DNA of 64,000 bases from Actinomadura sp. K4S16 (lineage in GTDB: Bacteria; Actinomycetota; Actinomycetes; Streptosporangiales; Streptosporangiaceae), in NCBI RefSeq assembly GCF_008327685.1, contig NZ_BDDE01000016.1, forward strand, positions 124,001 through 188,000. Reading direction: 5' to 3'. The position numbers were made by a program, and so were the translations under genes. Position 1 is the stretch's first letter; the number at the start of each line of letters is the position of its first letter. The notes under the pieces were generated by a model that saw only the letters and a list, made by a program, of their open reading frames with translations, searched no databases and was not told the DNA's origin. Of this stretch, positions 8,825-18,200 are shown piece after piece.

Positions 8825-9271
8825 TCAGGGGCGGGCGGGGCCGCGGTAGGGGAGTGTCTGGCTGTAGACGACGCTGGTGGTCGTGCTGCCGAAGCCGGCC
8901 AACTCGTCCATCAGTTGCTCCAGATGCGCCATGGAGGTCGCGGCCACCTTCAGCGTGTAGCAGTCGTCTCCGGTGGTGCGCAGGCACTCCAGGATCTCCC
9001 GGCGCTCGGCGAGCAGGCGGCGCAGCGGCTGGTGGTGGTTGCCGGGGTACTTCAGCCGGACCAGGGCCAGGACGGGGTAGCCGACCTTGGCCAGATCGAC
9101 CGTCGCCTGGTAACCGGTGATGACGCCCTGCGCCTCCAGTTGCCGCACCCGTTCGGTGGTGGCCGACGCACTGAGGTTCACGCGCCGTCCCAGCTCGCTG
9201 AGGGAGATCCGCGCGTCCTGCTGCAGCTGGTCGATGATCGCCCAGTCGACGTCATCGAGATTCGCGGTCAT
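8825..9271 (-). CDS. Lrp/AsnC-family transcriptional regulator
   Basis: A 148-residue regulator with the canonical Lrp layout. The N-terminal HTH (DVDWAIIDQLQQDARISLSELGRRVNLSASATTERVRQLE) is followed by VITGYQATVD and a RAM/AsnC effector domain with TGDDCYTLKV and the terminal dimerisation strand. It is divergent from an LLM oxidoreductase and deaminase pair and probably controls it. The intergenic region holds TTACCGG at 9281-9287 and its reverse complement CCGGTAA at 9315-9321, a plausible operator pair. The ligand, usually an amino acid, cannot be deduced. Confidence 0.92.
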   Translation of the reverse strand: MTANLDDVDWAIIDQLQQDARISLSELGRRVNLSASATTERVRQLEAQGVITGYQATVDLAKVGYPVLALVRLKYPGNHHQPLRRLLAERREILECLRTTGDDCYTLKVAATSMAHLEQLMDELAGFGSTTTSVVYSQTLPYRGPARP

Positions 9272-9280
9272 TCCGCGACT

Positions 9281-9321
9281 TTACCGGTAGATCCCCGGGA
9301 AACCGTCGATATGGCCGGTAA
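9281..9321. promoter_or_regulatory. Candidate Lrp operator (inverted half-sites)
   Basis: TTACCGG (9281-9287) and CCGGTAA (9315-9321) form a perfect 7-bp inverted repeat with a 27-bp spacer in the 93-bp gap between the divergent Lrp regulator and the LLM oxidoreductase. Placement fits autoregulation plus control of the divergent operon. Lrp sites are degenerate, so this is only a candidate. Confidence 0.35.
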
Positions 9322-9364
9322 CAATCGGTTCCGTCCTGGTCGCGGGCCGGGATAGCCTCGCGGG

Positions 9365-10183
9365 ATGCAACTCGGCGTGAACGTACCGAACTTTGGACCT
9401 GGAACCGATCCCGGTGTGCTGCGGGAGTGGGCCGGGGTCGTGGAGGGGCTCGGATTCGACCTGCTCATGATGTCGGATCACGTGGCCATCACCCCGGACG
9501 TGGCCGAGCAGTACCCGGAGCCGTTCTACGAGCCGTTCACCACGCTGTCCTGGATGGCCGGCATCACCACCAGGGTGCGGTTGGGCACGACCGTGCTCAT
9601 ATTGCCCTACCGGCATCCGCTCCTGGTCGCGCGCATGGCCGGCAACCTCCACGAGCTGAGCGGCGGCAGGCTTGTGCTCGGTGTGGGCGTCGGCTGGGCG
9701 CGCCAGGAGTTCGAGGCGCTCGACGTGCCGTTCGCCGAGCGCGGCAGGCTGATGGACGAATACCTGACGGTCCTGAGCGACGCCCTGCCCGCGGACGGTG
9801 GAGACGCCGGCCCCTCCGTGCCCATCTGGGTCGGCGGGAACAGCAACGTGGCGATCCGGCGCGCCATCCGCTTCGGCCACCCCTGGCATCCGCTGCGGAG
9901 GACCCTCCCGTGGCTTCGCTCGGCCTTGGCGGAGCACTCGCCGCCCGCGTTCGTGCCCCGCATCGTCCTGCAGCTGACCGCCAAGCCCGTCGAGGACGGG
10001 GAGCGGCTCGCCGGCGTCGGCACCATCGACCAGATCCTCGACGATCTCGACCAGCTCCGCTCGCTGGGCGCCGAGACCGTCGTCCTCGACCCCTTCGGCG
10101 GTGACCCGGAGGAAACTCGCAGGCCCGAAGAGGCCTGGAAGGCGCTCACCGCCGTGGCCACCCACTGGAGCACAAGATCATGA
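9365..10183 (+). CDS. LLM-class (F420-dependent-type) oxidoreductase
   Basis: A 272-residue bacterial luciferase-like TIM-barrel oxidoreductase. The N-terminus MQLGVNVPNFG, the MSDHV motif, the TTRVRLGTTVLILPYRHPLLVARMAGNLHELSGGRLVLGVGVGW stretch and a C-terminal DQILDDLDQL region are characteristic of actinobacterial F420-type members. Cofactor (F420 or FMN) and substrate cannot be told from sequence alone. A GATAGCCT element close upstream of the ATG leaves almost no room for a leader, so the mRNA may be nearly leaderless. The stop overlaps the start of the deaminase (ATGA), indicating a coupled operon divergent from the Lrp regulator. Confidence 0.88.
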   Translation: MQLGVNVPNFGPGTDPGVLREWAGVVEGLGFDLLMMSDHVAITPDVAEQYPEPFYEPFTTLSWMAGITTRVRLGTTVLILPYRHPLLVARMAGNLHELSGGRLVLGVGVGWARQEFEALDVPFAERGRLMDEYLTVLSDALPADGGDAGPSVPIWVGGNSNVAIRRAIRFGHPWHPLRRTLPWLRSALAEHSPPAFVPRIVLQLTAKPVEDGERLAGVGTIDQILDDLDQLRSLGAETVVLDPFGGDPEETRRPEEAWKALTAVATHWSTRS

Positions 10184-10647
10184 TCACCCCTGCCGACGAA
10201 GGCTTCCTGCGGCGTGCGATCGCCATCGCGGCCCACGCCGTCACTGTGGGCGACGCACCGTACGGCTCCCTCCTGGCGGGCCCGGACGGGACGATCCTCG
10301 TCGAAGCCCACAACACGGTTAAGCGCGACAACGACATCAGCGCCCACCCGGAACTGAAGCTGGCCCGCTGGGCGGCCCGCGAACTCGACTCGCGCACCGC
10401 GGCGGACACCACCATGTACACCAGCTGCCAGCCCTGCGGCATGTGCACCGGCGGCATCGCCCGCTCGGGGCTCGGCCGGGTCGTCTACGCCCTCGCCACC
10501 GAGCAGCTCATCGAACTCAACCCGTCGGGAACCTGGCCGACGGTGCCGCAGCACGGCCCGGCCCTGTTCGACGAGGCACGCGTCCCCATCGAAGACTTCT
10601 ACCGCCTCGGCTCCCCGATTCCACAAGCGCCGTCCACCCAAAAGTGA
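10180..10647 (+). CDS. Nucleoside/nucleobase deaminase (CMP/dCMP deaminase fold)
   Basis: A 155-residue zinc-dependent deaminase of the cytidine deaminase-like superfamily, closest in pattern to guanine/cytosine deaminases. The catalytic motif is SAHPELKLARWA (HPE instead of the usual HAE, keeping the zinc His and the catalytic Glu), paired with TSCQPCGMC (PCxxC) holding two zinc cysteines. The gene is translationally coupled to the LLM oxidoreductase, so the pair may belong to a nitrogen-heterocycle salvage or catabolic route under Lrp control; that role is an inference. Confidence 0.88.
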   Translation: MITPADEGFLRRAIAIAAHAVTVGDAPYGSLLAGPDGTILVEAHNTVKRDNDISAHPELKLARWAARELDSRTAADTTMYTSCQPCGMCTGGIARSGLGRVVYALATEQLIELNPSGTWPTVPQHGPALFDEARVPIEDFYRLGSPIPQAPSTQK

Positions 10648-10676
10648 GGCGATAACACGACGAGCCCGCCCACGCC

Positions 10677-10705
10677 GCCCCGCCGGGCCTGGAACCCGGC
10701 GGGGC
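10677..10705. terminator. Bidirectional hairpin terminator
   Basis: A perfect 11-bp GC stem (10677-10687 with 10695-10705) around a 7-nt loop sits between two convergent genes, 29 nt after the deaminase stop and 8 nt after the M24 protein stop. No U-tract is obvious, as is usual in high-GC actinobacteria. Confidence 0.75.
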
Positions 10706-10713
10706 GGGGGCTT

Positions 10714-11961
10714 TCAGGCGCGGAGGAGGTCGGTGGTGAGGGTGTTCAGTTCTACGGCGCCGTCCTCGCCGACGACCACTGTGCCGCCGAGGTTGGCCAG
10801 GCGGCCGTTCAGGACGCAGTTCGGCTCGAACGCGAACGCCATCCCCGGGGCCAGGGGGAGGTCGCTGCCGATGGTGGGCACCTCGGTGAGCAGGCCGTAG
10901 TCCGCCGCCTCGGGCAGTTCGCGCAGGCCGCCGCCGAAGCCGCAGACGGTCCCGTAGGGGTCGAGGCCGTGGACGAGCGGGTGCACGTTCCAGCCTCCGG
11001 CGTCCTCCACGGGCTGCTTCATCGCGGCGACGACGTCGCCGAAGGTGGCGCCGGGCCGCGTCGCCGCCACCCCGGCGTCGTAGGAGGCGCGCGCCGCCTT
11101 GGCGGCCTGCTCGACGTCCGCGTGGACGTCGCCGACCGCGATGGCGACCTGGTGCTGGGACTCGCGCATCCCGTAGGAGCTGAACACCTCCGCCAGGATC
11201 ACGTCGCCGTCCTCGATGACCCGCGGCGCCTGCGGCCGGTAGGACCACACCGGCGGACCCCAGCAGGCGAAGCCGGGCCCGGACTGGATCAGCATGCCCG
11301 GCGCGGCGACGCCGAGCCGGAATCCGGCGGCCATGCCCGCCGCGTACACGTCCGCCTCGGTCGCGCCGGGCCGTGCCGCCTCCAGCATCGCCGCCGCCAT
11401 CGCCTCGCCGGCGTCCGCCGCGTGGCGGAGCGCGGCCAGCTCCTCCTCGGACTGGACGAGCGTCCGGAGCAGGAAGCTCAGCCAGACGGGCTTGAACGTC
11501 GCGTCCGGGAGCTGCTCCAGAACCGTCGACCACAGCCCGTGCGGCATGATCGGGTTGAAGTGGAACGGCGGGTACGGCTCCAAGCCGATCACGCCGATCG
11601 CCGCCCGCTCCAGGCCGTGCTCCTTGAGCACCTCGACCACGCCGGGCGCGTGCTTGGCGACGCGCATGTTGCGCGGCTCGGTCCAGCACGCCTCACCGCG
11701 GCGGCGGGCCTCGATGTGGTCGGCGATGTGCATCGGCGACCACACCAGCGAGATCGGGTCGGCGTCCCGGGGGAACACCACGATGGCGCCGGGCCGCTCG
11801 TTGGTGAAGTAGACGTCCGGTGCGAACGGCGCGGGACCGCTCGACTCGTGCTCGCCGTAGACCACGAGCGCCTCGACGCCCTCGGCGTCCATCAGCTCGC
11901 GCGCCAGCGCCCAGCGCCGGTCCCGCTCGGCGGTCGAATAGCCGGGAACTCCTGCGGTCAT
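10714..11961 (-). CDS. M24-fold (Xaa-Pro peptidase/creatinase-like) hydrolase with altered metal ligands
   Basis: A 415-residue pita-bread-fold protein with a creatinase-like N-terminal domain (ELMDAEGVEALVVYG) and an M24 catalytic domain from about residue 170. In canonical M24 aminopeptidases the metal site is D, D, H, E, E. Here the first Asp region reads VILAEVFSSYG, the second reads MRESQHQ, the His is retained (PLVHGLD), the first Glu is retained (FAFEPN), and the last Glu position reads LGGTVVV. At least three ligands appear replaced, so a metal-independent creatinase-like hydrolase is more likely than an active metallopeptidase. The ATG at 11961 has GAGGAG upstream. Confidence 0.75.
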   Translation of the reverse strand: MTAGVPGYSTAERDRRWALARELMDAEGVEALVVYGEHESSGPAPFAPDVYFTNERPGAIVVFPRDADPISLVWSPMHIADHIEARRRGEACWTEPRNMRVAKHAPGVVEVLKEHGLERAAIGVIGLEPYPPFHFNPIMPHGLWSTVLEQLPDATFKPVWLSFLLRTLVQSEEELAALRHAADAGEAMAAAMLEAARPGATEADVYAAGMAAGFRLGVAAPGMLIQSGPGFACWGPPVWSYRPQAPRVIEDGDVILAEVFSSYGMRESQHQVAIAVGDVHADVEQAAKAARASYDAGVAATRPGATFGDVVAAMKQPVEDAGGWNVHPLVHGLDPYGTVCGFGGGLRELPEAADYGLLTEVPTIGSDLPLAPGMAFAFEPNCVLNGRLANLGGTVVVGEDGAVELNTLTTDLLRA

Positions 11962-12085
11962 CGTGCTCTCCTCGCGTTGGCCTTCCTGCTGGTCAGAACG
12001 CTACGGAGCGGGAGATGCCGAGGAATCGGTCGAATTACCGGTACCTGGTTGGCGGGCACGCGCACGACCTCAGTACGTTCCTCCC

Positions 12086-14803
12086 ATGATGGTCGGTCGT
12101 GAGGCGGAACAGGCCGTTCTCGACGGACTGCTCGACGAGGCCCGCGCAGGCCGCAGCGGCGCCCTGGTGCTGCGCGGCCAGCCGGGTATCGGCAAATCCG
12201 CGCTGCTGGAGTACGCCGTCGCGCGGGCGGACGGGCTGCGCGTCCTCCGCACCGCCGGGATCGAGTCCGAGGCGGAGCTGCCGTTCGCCGGGCTGCACCT
12301 GCTGCTCGGGCCCGTCCTCGACCGGGTCGACGTCCTCCCCGAACGGCAGGCCGCGGCGCTGCGCAGCGCGTTCGGGCTCGGTCCCGCCGGGCAGGACGGC
12401 CCGCTGCTCGTCGGGCTCGCGGTGCTGTCGCTGCTCGCCGACCTGGCCCCGCTGCTGTGCGTCGTGGACGACGCGCAGTGGCTCGACCAGGCGTCCGCCG
12501 AAGCGCTCACCTTCGCCGCACGGCGGGTCCAGCGCGAGGGCGTGGTACTGCTGTTCGCCGTCCGCGGCGGCGGCCGCACCCGCTTGGACGGGATGCGCGA
12601 GCTGCCGCTGTGGGGGCTGGACGGCCGGGCGTCCGCCGCGCTGATCGCCGAGCACGCCGCCGACCTCGCGGGGCACGTCCGGGACCGGGTCCTCGCCGAG
12701 TCCGAGGGCAACCCGCTGGCGATCATCGAGCTGCCCGCCGCGCTCACCCCCGAGCAGCGCGGCGGCGCGATACCGCCGCTGTCGTACAACCTCGGCGCTT
12801 TGCCGCTCACCGACCGCGTGCGCCGCGCGTTCGGCGCGCAGGCCGCCCGGCTGGACGAGGGGACCCGCACACTGCTGCTCGTCGCGGCCGTCGAGGAGGC
12901 CGGCGACCTCGACGTCGTGCTGCGTGCGGCGGGGGCTCTCGGCGCCCCGCCGTCCGCGCTGGAGCATGCCGAACGCTCGGGCCTGCTGTCGTTCACCGGG
13001 ATGGCGGCCGCCTTCAAGCATCCGCTCGTGCGGGCGGCGGTCGTCCAGGAGGCGCCGCTGGCCCGCCGGCTGGCCGCGCACCGGGCGCTCGCCGAGGCGC
13101 TCGGCGAGCAGCACCCCGACCGCCGGGCCTGGCATCTCGCCGCGGCGGCGACCGGGCCGGACGAGCCGATCGCCGCCGGGCTGGCGGACACCGCCGAGCA
13201 GGCCGCGGCGCGGGGCGGGTACGCCGCGCAGACCGCCGCGCTGGAGCGCGCGGCCGAGCTCACCCCCGACCCGGCGCGGCAGGCCGGCCGGCTCGTCGGC
13301 GCGGCCGAGGCCGCGCTGCTGGCGGGCGACCTCGCGCGGGCGGCGCAGATCGCGCGCCGCGCGGGCCGGGCCACCGTCGACGCCGCGCTCACCGCACGCC
13401 TGGCCCACGTGCGGGCCGGAGTCGAGTTCGAGCGCGGGTCACCGCTCGCCGCCGCGGCGATCCTGCTCACGGGCGCCGACCCGATCGCGGACCGGCGGCC
13501 GGCCGAGGCCGCGCGGATGCTGGCGGAGGCCGTCCGGAACAGCTACTTCGGCGGCGATCCGGCACTCGCCCGCCGCGCCGCCGACCGGCTGCTCGACGTG
13601 GTCGGCGAAACTCCCGGCGCGGTGGCGCTCGGCGGTCTCGCCCGGCTCATGGCGGGCGACCCGGCCGAGGCGATGCCGCGCATGCGCGTCCTGCTCGCCG
13701 AGGCCGGGCGCGGCGGGGTGACCGGCACCGGGGAGCGGGTGATCGCCGGGGCGATGGGCATGCTGACCGGCGACGACGAGGCGGCACTGGCGATCTACGA
13801 GCCGCTCGTCGCGGACGCGCGCGACACCGGGCAGATCGGCTGGCTGCCGAACGCGCTGGAGCACCTGGCCGTGACGGAGATGTTCCTCGGCCGCCGCAGG
13901 GACGCCGTCGTGCACGCTGAAGAGGGCGTGCGGCTGGCCGAGAGCACCGGGCAACTGCACCGTGTCGACCATCTGCGCTGCGTGCTGGCCTGGGCGGCGG
14001 CGCTCGCCGGGGACGAGGACGCCTGCCGCTCCCTAGCCGAACCGGCCATCGCCCGCGCCCGGACGGCCGGGATCGCCCGCACCGCCGCCTGGGGCTCGAT
14101 GGCGCTCGCCCTGCTCGACCTCGGCCACGGCCGGCACGCCCGCGCCCTCGACCGGCTGGAGGCGGCCTCCCGCGGAACCGGAGACGGCCCGCTCGGCCTG
14201 ATGAACCTGGTCCACTTCGCGGGCGACCAGGTCGAGGCCGCCGTCCGCGCCGGGCAGCCGGAGCGGGCGGACGAGGCGCTCGCGCGGTTCGAGGGCTGGA
14301 GCGTCGCGTCGGAGCAGCCGTGGGCGGCGGGCGTCCTGCTCCGCTGCCGCGCGCTCCTGACCACGGTCGAGGACGCCGGACGGTACTTCGCCGAGGCGGT
14401 GCGGGCGCACGCCAAAGGCGGCCGGCCGTTCGAGCGGGCGCGGACCGAGCTCCTGTACGGCGAGTGGCTGCGCCGGGCCCAGCGCAAAGCCGAGGCGCGC
14501 TCGCTTCTGCGTCCGGCCCTGGAGACCTTCGAGGGGATGGGCGCGGCGCCGTGGGCCGAACGTGCCAGGGCCGAACTCCGGGCGACCGGCGAGGCGGGCA
14601 CGAGCACCCGCGACGACTCCGCCCTCGACCGGCTCACCCCGCAGGAACTGCAGGTCGTCCGGCTGGCCGCCCAGGGCCTGTCCAACCGCGACATCGCGGC
14701 CCAGCTGTTCCTGAGCCCCCGCACCATCGGCCACCACCTGTACCGCGCCTACCCGAAACTGGGCGTCTCTTCCCGCAGCGAACTCCCCCGCCTAGGCCTC
14801 TAA
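12086..14803 (+). CDS. LuxR-family ATP-binding regulator (LAL type)
   Basis: A 905-residue large STAND-type transcriptional activator. Walker A (GQPGIGKSALL) lies near residue 33 and Walker B (LLCVVDDAQWLD) near 128. A long TPR-like helical region occupies the middle and a C-terminal LuxR HTH (LTPQELQVVRLAAQGLSNRDIAAQLFLSPRTIGHHLY) the end. The start MMVGREAEQAVLDGL matches the family start; upstream in-frame codons run through the promoter. LALs often act as pathway-specific activators. Neighbours are the divergent M24 protein and the downstream toxin locus, but no target is evident. Confidence 0.9.
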   Translation: MMVGREAEQAVLDGLLDEARAGRSGALVLRGQPGIGKSALLEYAVARADGLRVLRTAGIESEAELPFAGLHLLLGPVLDRVDVLPERQAAALRSAFGLGPAGQDGPLLVGLAVLSLLADLAPLLCVVDDAQWLDQASAEALTFAARRVQREGVVLLFAVRGGGRTRLDGMRELPLWGLDGRASAALIAEHAADLAGHVRDRVLAESEGNPLAIIELPAALTPEQRGGAIPPLSYNLGALPLTDRVRRAFGAQAARLDEGTRTLLLVAAVEEAGDLDVVLRAAGALGAPPSALEHAERSGLLSFTGMAAAFKHPLVRAAVVQEAPLARRLAAHRALAEALGEQHPDRRAWHLAAAATGPDEPIAAGLADTAEQAAARGGYAAQTAALERAAELTPDPARQAGRLVGAAEAALLAGDLARAAQIARRAGRATVDAALTARLAHVRAGVEFERGSPLAAAAILLTGADPIADRRPAEAARMLAEAVRNSYFGGDPALARRAADRLLDVVGETPGAVALGGLARLMAGDPAEAMPRMRVLLAEAGRGGVTGTGERVIAGAMGMLTGDDEAALAIYEPLVADARDTGQIGWLPNALEHLAVTEMFLGRRRDAVVHAEEGVRLAESTGQLHRVDHLRCVLAWAAALAGDEDACRSLAEPAIARARTAGIARTAAWGSMALALLDLGHGRHARALDRLEAASRGTGDGPLGLMNLVHFAGDQVEAAVRAGQPERADEALARFEGWSVASEQPWAAGVLLRCRALLTTVEDAGRYFAEAVRAHAKGGRPFERARTELLYGEWLRRAQRKAEARSLLRPALETFEGMGAAPWAERARAELRATGEAGTSTRDDSALDRLTPQELQVVRLAAQGLSNRDIAAQLFLSPRTIGHHLYRAYPKLGVSSRSELPRLGL

Positions 14804-15247
14804 CCCCCCCGGGGACAAGCGATCGCCCAAGCTCGCTCCGTTCCACGCCACAGGAGTGAACGGCGAGCGAACGTTGCCCCTGGGCGACGCGCAGTTGCGA
14901 ATTCTGTGAGGATCCGAGGCGCAGGTCGACGATATGGAAGCCGCCGTCGAGTTCGCGCACTCGAAGAAGGATTAAAGGCCTGCTTCGGAAGCACAATCCG
15001 GCTTCCACTCGATGGTCGCTCCTGCTATTCCCTCTTTGTTACTTGTTGGTAACTATCACTCTCAGTGGTGGCCCGCGATTATCGGCGTGAACTGTTTCGG
15101 CAAGGACGTGCAGGTCATGAGGTCGGGTTACCGAGAATCAAGTGATGTAGATCACAATTGCTTGATCGTTCCGACTCTTCCGCGCCGCGATTGGTCACGT
15201 TACGTTAAAGCGACTTTATTGGGGCTTTATGTGGGCGGGAGACCTCT
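14804..15247. other. Intergenic region upstream of the LamG/RHS locus
   Basis: A 444-bp gap without a convincing gene. Its second half is visibly richer in A and T than its surroundings. It holds a GTTAC-N6-GTAAC palindrome (15038-15053) and a GTGA-N6-TCAC palindrome (15142-15155), both in promoter-like positions for the gene at 15248. I could not assign -35/-10 boxes with confidence. Confidence 0.6.
15142..15155. promoter_or_regulatory. Candidate CRP/FNR-family operator
   Basis: GTGATGTAGATCAC is a perfect GTGA-N6-TCAC palindrome, the core half-site arrangement recognised by CRP-family regulators including actinobacterial Crp. It lies 93 nt upstream of the LamG-protein start within a locally AT-rich segment. 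cAMP or other global control of the toxin locus is an inference. Confidence 0.5.
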
Positions 15248-18200
15248 GTGGCCTTTTTGGGTCGTTTTCTGGCGCAAAAGTCCAGGTCTCATCGTGTCCG
15301 AAGTCGGCCGTTCACCGTAGCCGCTGCGGCTACGGCGCTCGCTTTGGCGCTGCCGTTGTCGCTGGTGCCGCTTCCTGGCGCCGCCGCCCCCATTTCCGCA
15401 GCTCAGGCGAAGGAGGCGCCGCAGGCGGCGCCCTCTCAGGGTGAGGCGGTGACGACTGCGCTGAAGACGAAGCGACCCGTCACCGTCACCTCGATGACCG
15501 GCCCGCAACGCGAGGTGCGCGCCCTGCCGGACGGCCGCTTGGAAGCGACGATGAGCGCCCGCCCTGTCCGCACCCTGCGTGACGGGAAGTGGGTGCCGAT
15601 CGACACCAAGTTGCGGCGGCGCGCCGATGGCATGCTCGCTCCAGGCGCGACAACCGTCGGTCTGGCGCTTTCCGGTGGAGGCGCAGGCCCGTTGGTGACG
15701 ATGAGCCGAGCCGGGCGCGCCATGTCCCTGACCTGGCCACATGGCGCACTTCCGCCGCCGGTCGTGGATGGTGAAGCGGCGACCTATCAGAATGTCCTCC
15801 CGGACGTGGACTTGGTAGTGCGGGCCAAGCCCAGTGGGTTCAGTCACGTTCTGGTCGTCAAAACCCCAGCGGCTGCACGGGACCCGAGGCTGGCCACGGT
15901 CCAGATGGGCTTGAGAGCCGACCGGATGAATGCCGAGGCCGGCAAGGCCGGTGGTCTTCGGATGGTGGATCAGGCGGCGGGGGGGACGGTCTTCAAGGCC
16001 GCCGAGCCCATGATGTGGGACTCCTCAGGGAAGGGCGCCGGCGCCGGCGTCCGGAAGACTACTCGCGCCGAGCGCGCCCACGCCGCCGAGGCCCCGGCTG
16101 ACAGTGTGAAGCGCGGCCGCATCAGGATGTCCGCAGGACGGGGGAAGCTGACCCTCGTCCCCGATGCGGGCCTGCTCACCGGGGCCGATACGACGTTTCC
16201 GCTGTACATCGACCCGGACTGGCAGGGGCCGGGGGAGTCGGCTGCGGTCATGGTGTCGACCAAGTACACCGACTCCTCCTGGGAGGACGAGGGGATGGGG
16301 TACTGCTCGGACGCCGACCCGTACATGGGCGGACAGTGTGGCGGCACCATCACCAAGCGGCTGTTCTACAAATTCGTCCTCCCCTCGGCCGTCATGCGGA
16401 CCAACGTCTTGTGGGCGGAGTTCAAGCCGTACCAGACCGGCGCCTACAACTGCACCGCCGCCGCGGCACAGGTCTGGAAGACCAAGGGTGTCAGCGGTTC
16501 GACGAGTTGGGGGACGCAGGCCGCCTCCGGGTTCTGGCAGCGCAAGCTGGTGGAAAAGAGCTTCAACTACGGCAACGAGGGCGTCGGCTGCGCGAACAAT
16601 ACGGTGGTGCTGTCCAGCGAGACCCTCAAGACGGAGGTAGGCAACACGGCCAATGGCAGCGGCACTCTCTGGCTCGGCCTGAAGGCGACCAATGAGGGCA
16701 GCACCACGGGCTGGAAGAGATTCAACAACGATGCCGTTCTCCGCGTCCTGTACAACCTGCCGCCCAAGACTCCGACCAACGTTCACCTGGAGGGCGAGGG
16801 AGGCACTTACCCGTGCGGGACGAACGACGTGTCGTCCATGCCCCGCCTGCGGGTCTGGCCCACCATGGCCGCCAAGATCGCCGACCCGCAGGGCAGCGAC
16901 CGCGTCCAGGCCGAGTTCATGATCGGTTGGGGCGACTCCAACGGAGCCGGCTTCTCCTGGAAGATCGGGGCTGCGCCGGCCCCTGACTCGACGCCCGTCT
17001 ACTCCGGCGGCGGTAACTCCGGGCAGGTGTTCACCAAGGCCATGAGCGCCCTGGCGTCATCTCGTGGTATCCCGAAGAACGTCCCGCTCGCTTGGACCGT
17101 CCGAGGACACGACTTCAAGGACGGACTGGAGAACGACGACTGGCACAACTGGCTCGGCGCGGGTTACTGGGCCGACGCCCCGACCAATGTCGGTGGCTTG
17201 GGGCACAAGTGCTGGTTCGTCTACGACGACGCCAGCCCACCGCCGCCGATCGTCACGTCCGCCAAATACCCCGCCAACGCCATCGAGCACGACGGGGTGG
17301 GACAGCCCGGTGACTTCACCATCACCGCGGCACCCGGCAGTGAACCGATCGTGAAGTTCGGCTACCAGTTCACCCCGCCCGGCCGCCCGGCCGAACCGAT
17401 CGCCTGGCTGACGCTCGGGCAGACGCCCGGCTGCACCACGACGGCCTGCACCTTTACCAAGACACCAGACGTTCGCGGCGACTGGAAGTTGAACGTGCAC
17501 GCCGTCGACCGGGCCGGCCGCTCCGGTACCGCCCCCGACTACACCTTCCGTGTCCGCCGTATTGCCAGCGAAGAGGCGCATTGGAAACTCGACGATCCCG
17601 CCGGGACGGTCAAGCTCCGAGAGGAGATCGCAGCAAATAACACCTTCACTGCCGTCAACGTCAAGACCGGCAAATGCCTGAACGTCGAAGGCGGTCAATC
17701 GGCGCCCGGGACGCACATCATGCAGTGGGACTGCGACGGCGTCGACTGGGAACGCTGGAAACTCAACGAGGTCGACGCCAACACCTACACCTTTGTCAGC
17801 AAGATGAGCGACAAGTGCCTCGACATCGAAGGGACACCTGCGTCCACCGCCGACGGCGCTCATGCCATTCAGTCCGAGTGCGCGGAGGTGTCCAGCCAGC
17901 GGTTCCAGCGCGTCGAGCAGGCGGACGGCGTCTTCCTCCTCAAACCCACACATAGCAACAAGTGCCTGACCATCGATGGTGAATCGATGGACAACCGCGC
18001 GCATGTCCTCCAGCAGACCTGCACCGGCTCGCAGTGGGAGCAGTGGCGCCTCCTTTCGGTGAACGAGGCGAGCATGGTCGGAACCGACTACACGCTGGGT
18101 ACTCCGGCGAGGGTCGGGTCGTCGTCGCTGAAGCTGAACGCCGACGCTGACCCCGCGACCACGGGCTACGCCGAGACCAAACTGCCCTTGTTGGATCCGA

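Noticed and set aside
15012-15320. 102-residue frame upstream of the LamG gene
   Set aside because: It overlaps the CRP-like box and the start of the LamG gene, has no domain and no good ribosome-binding site.
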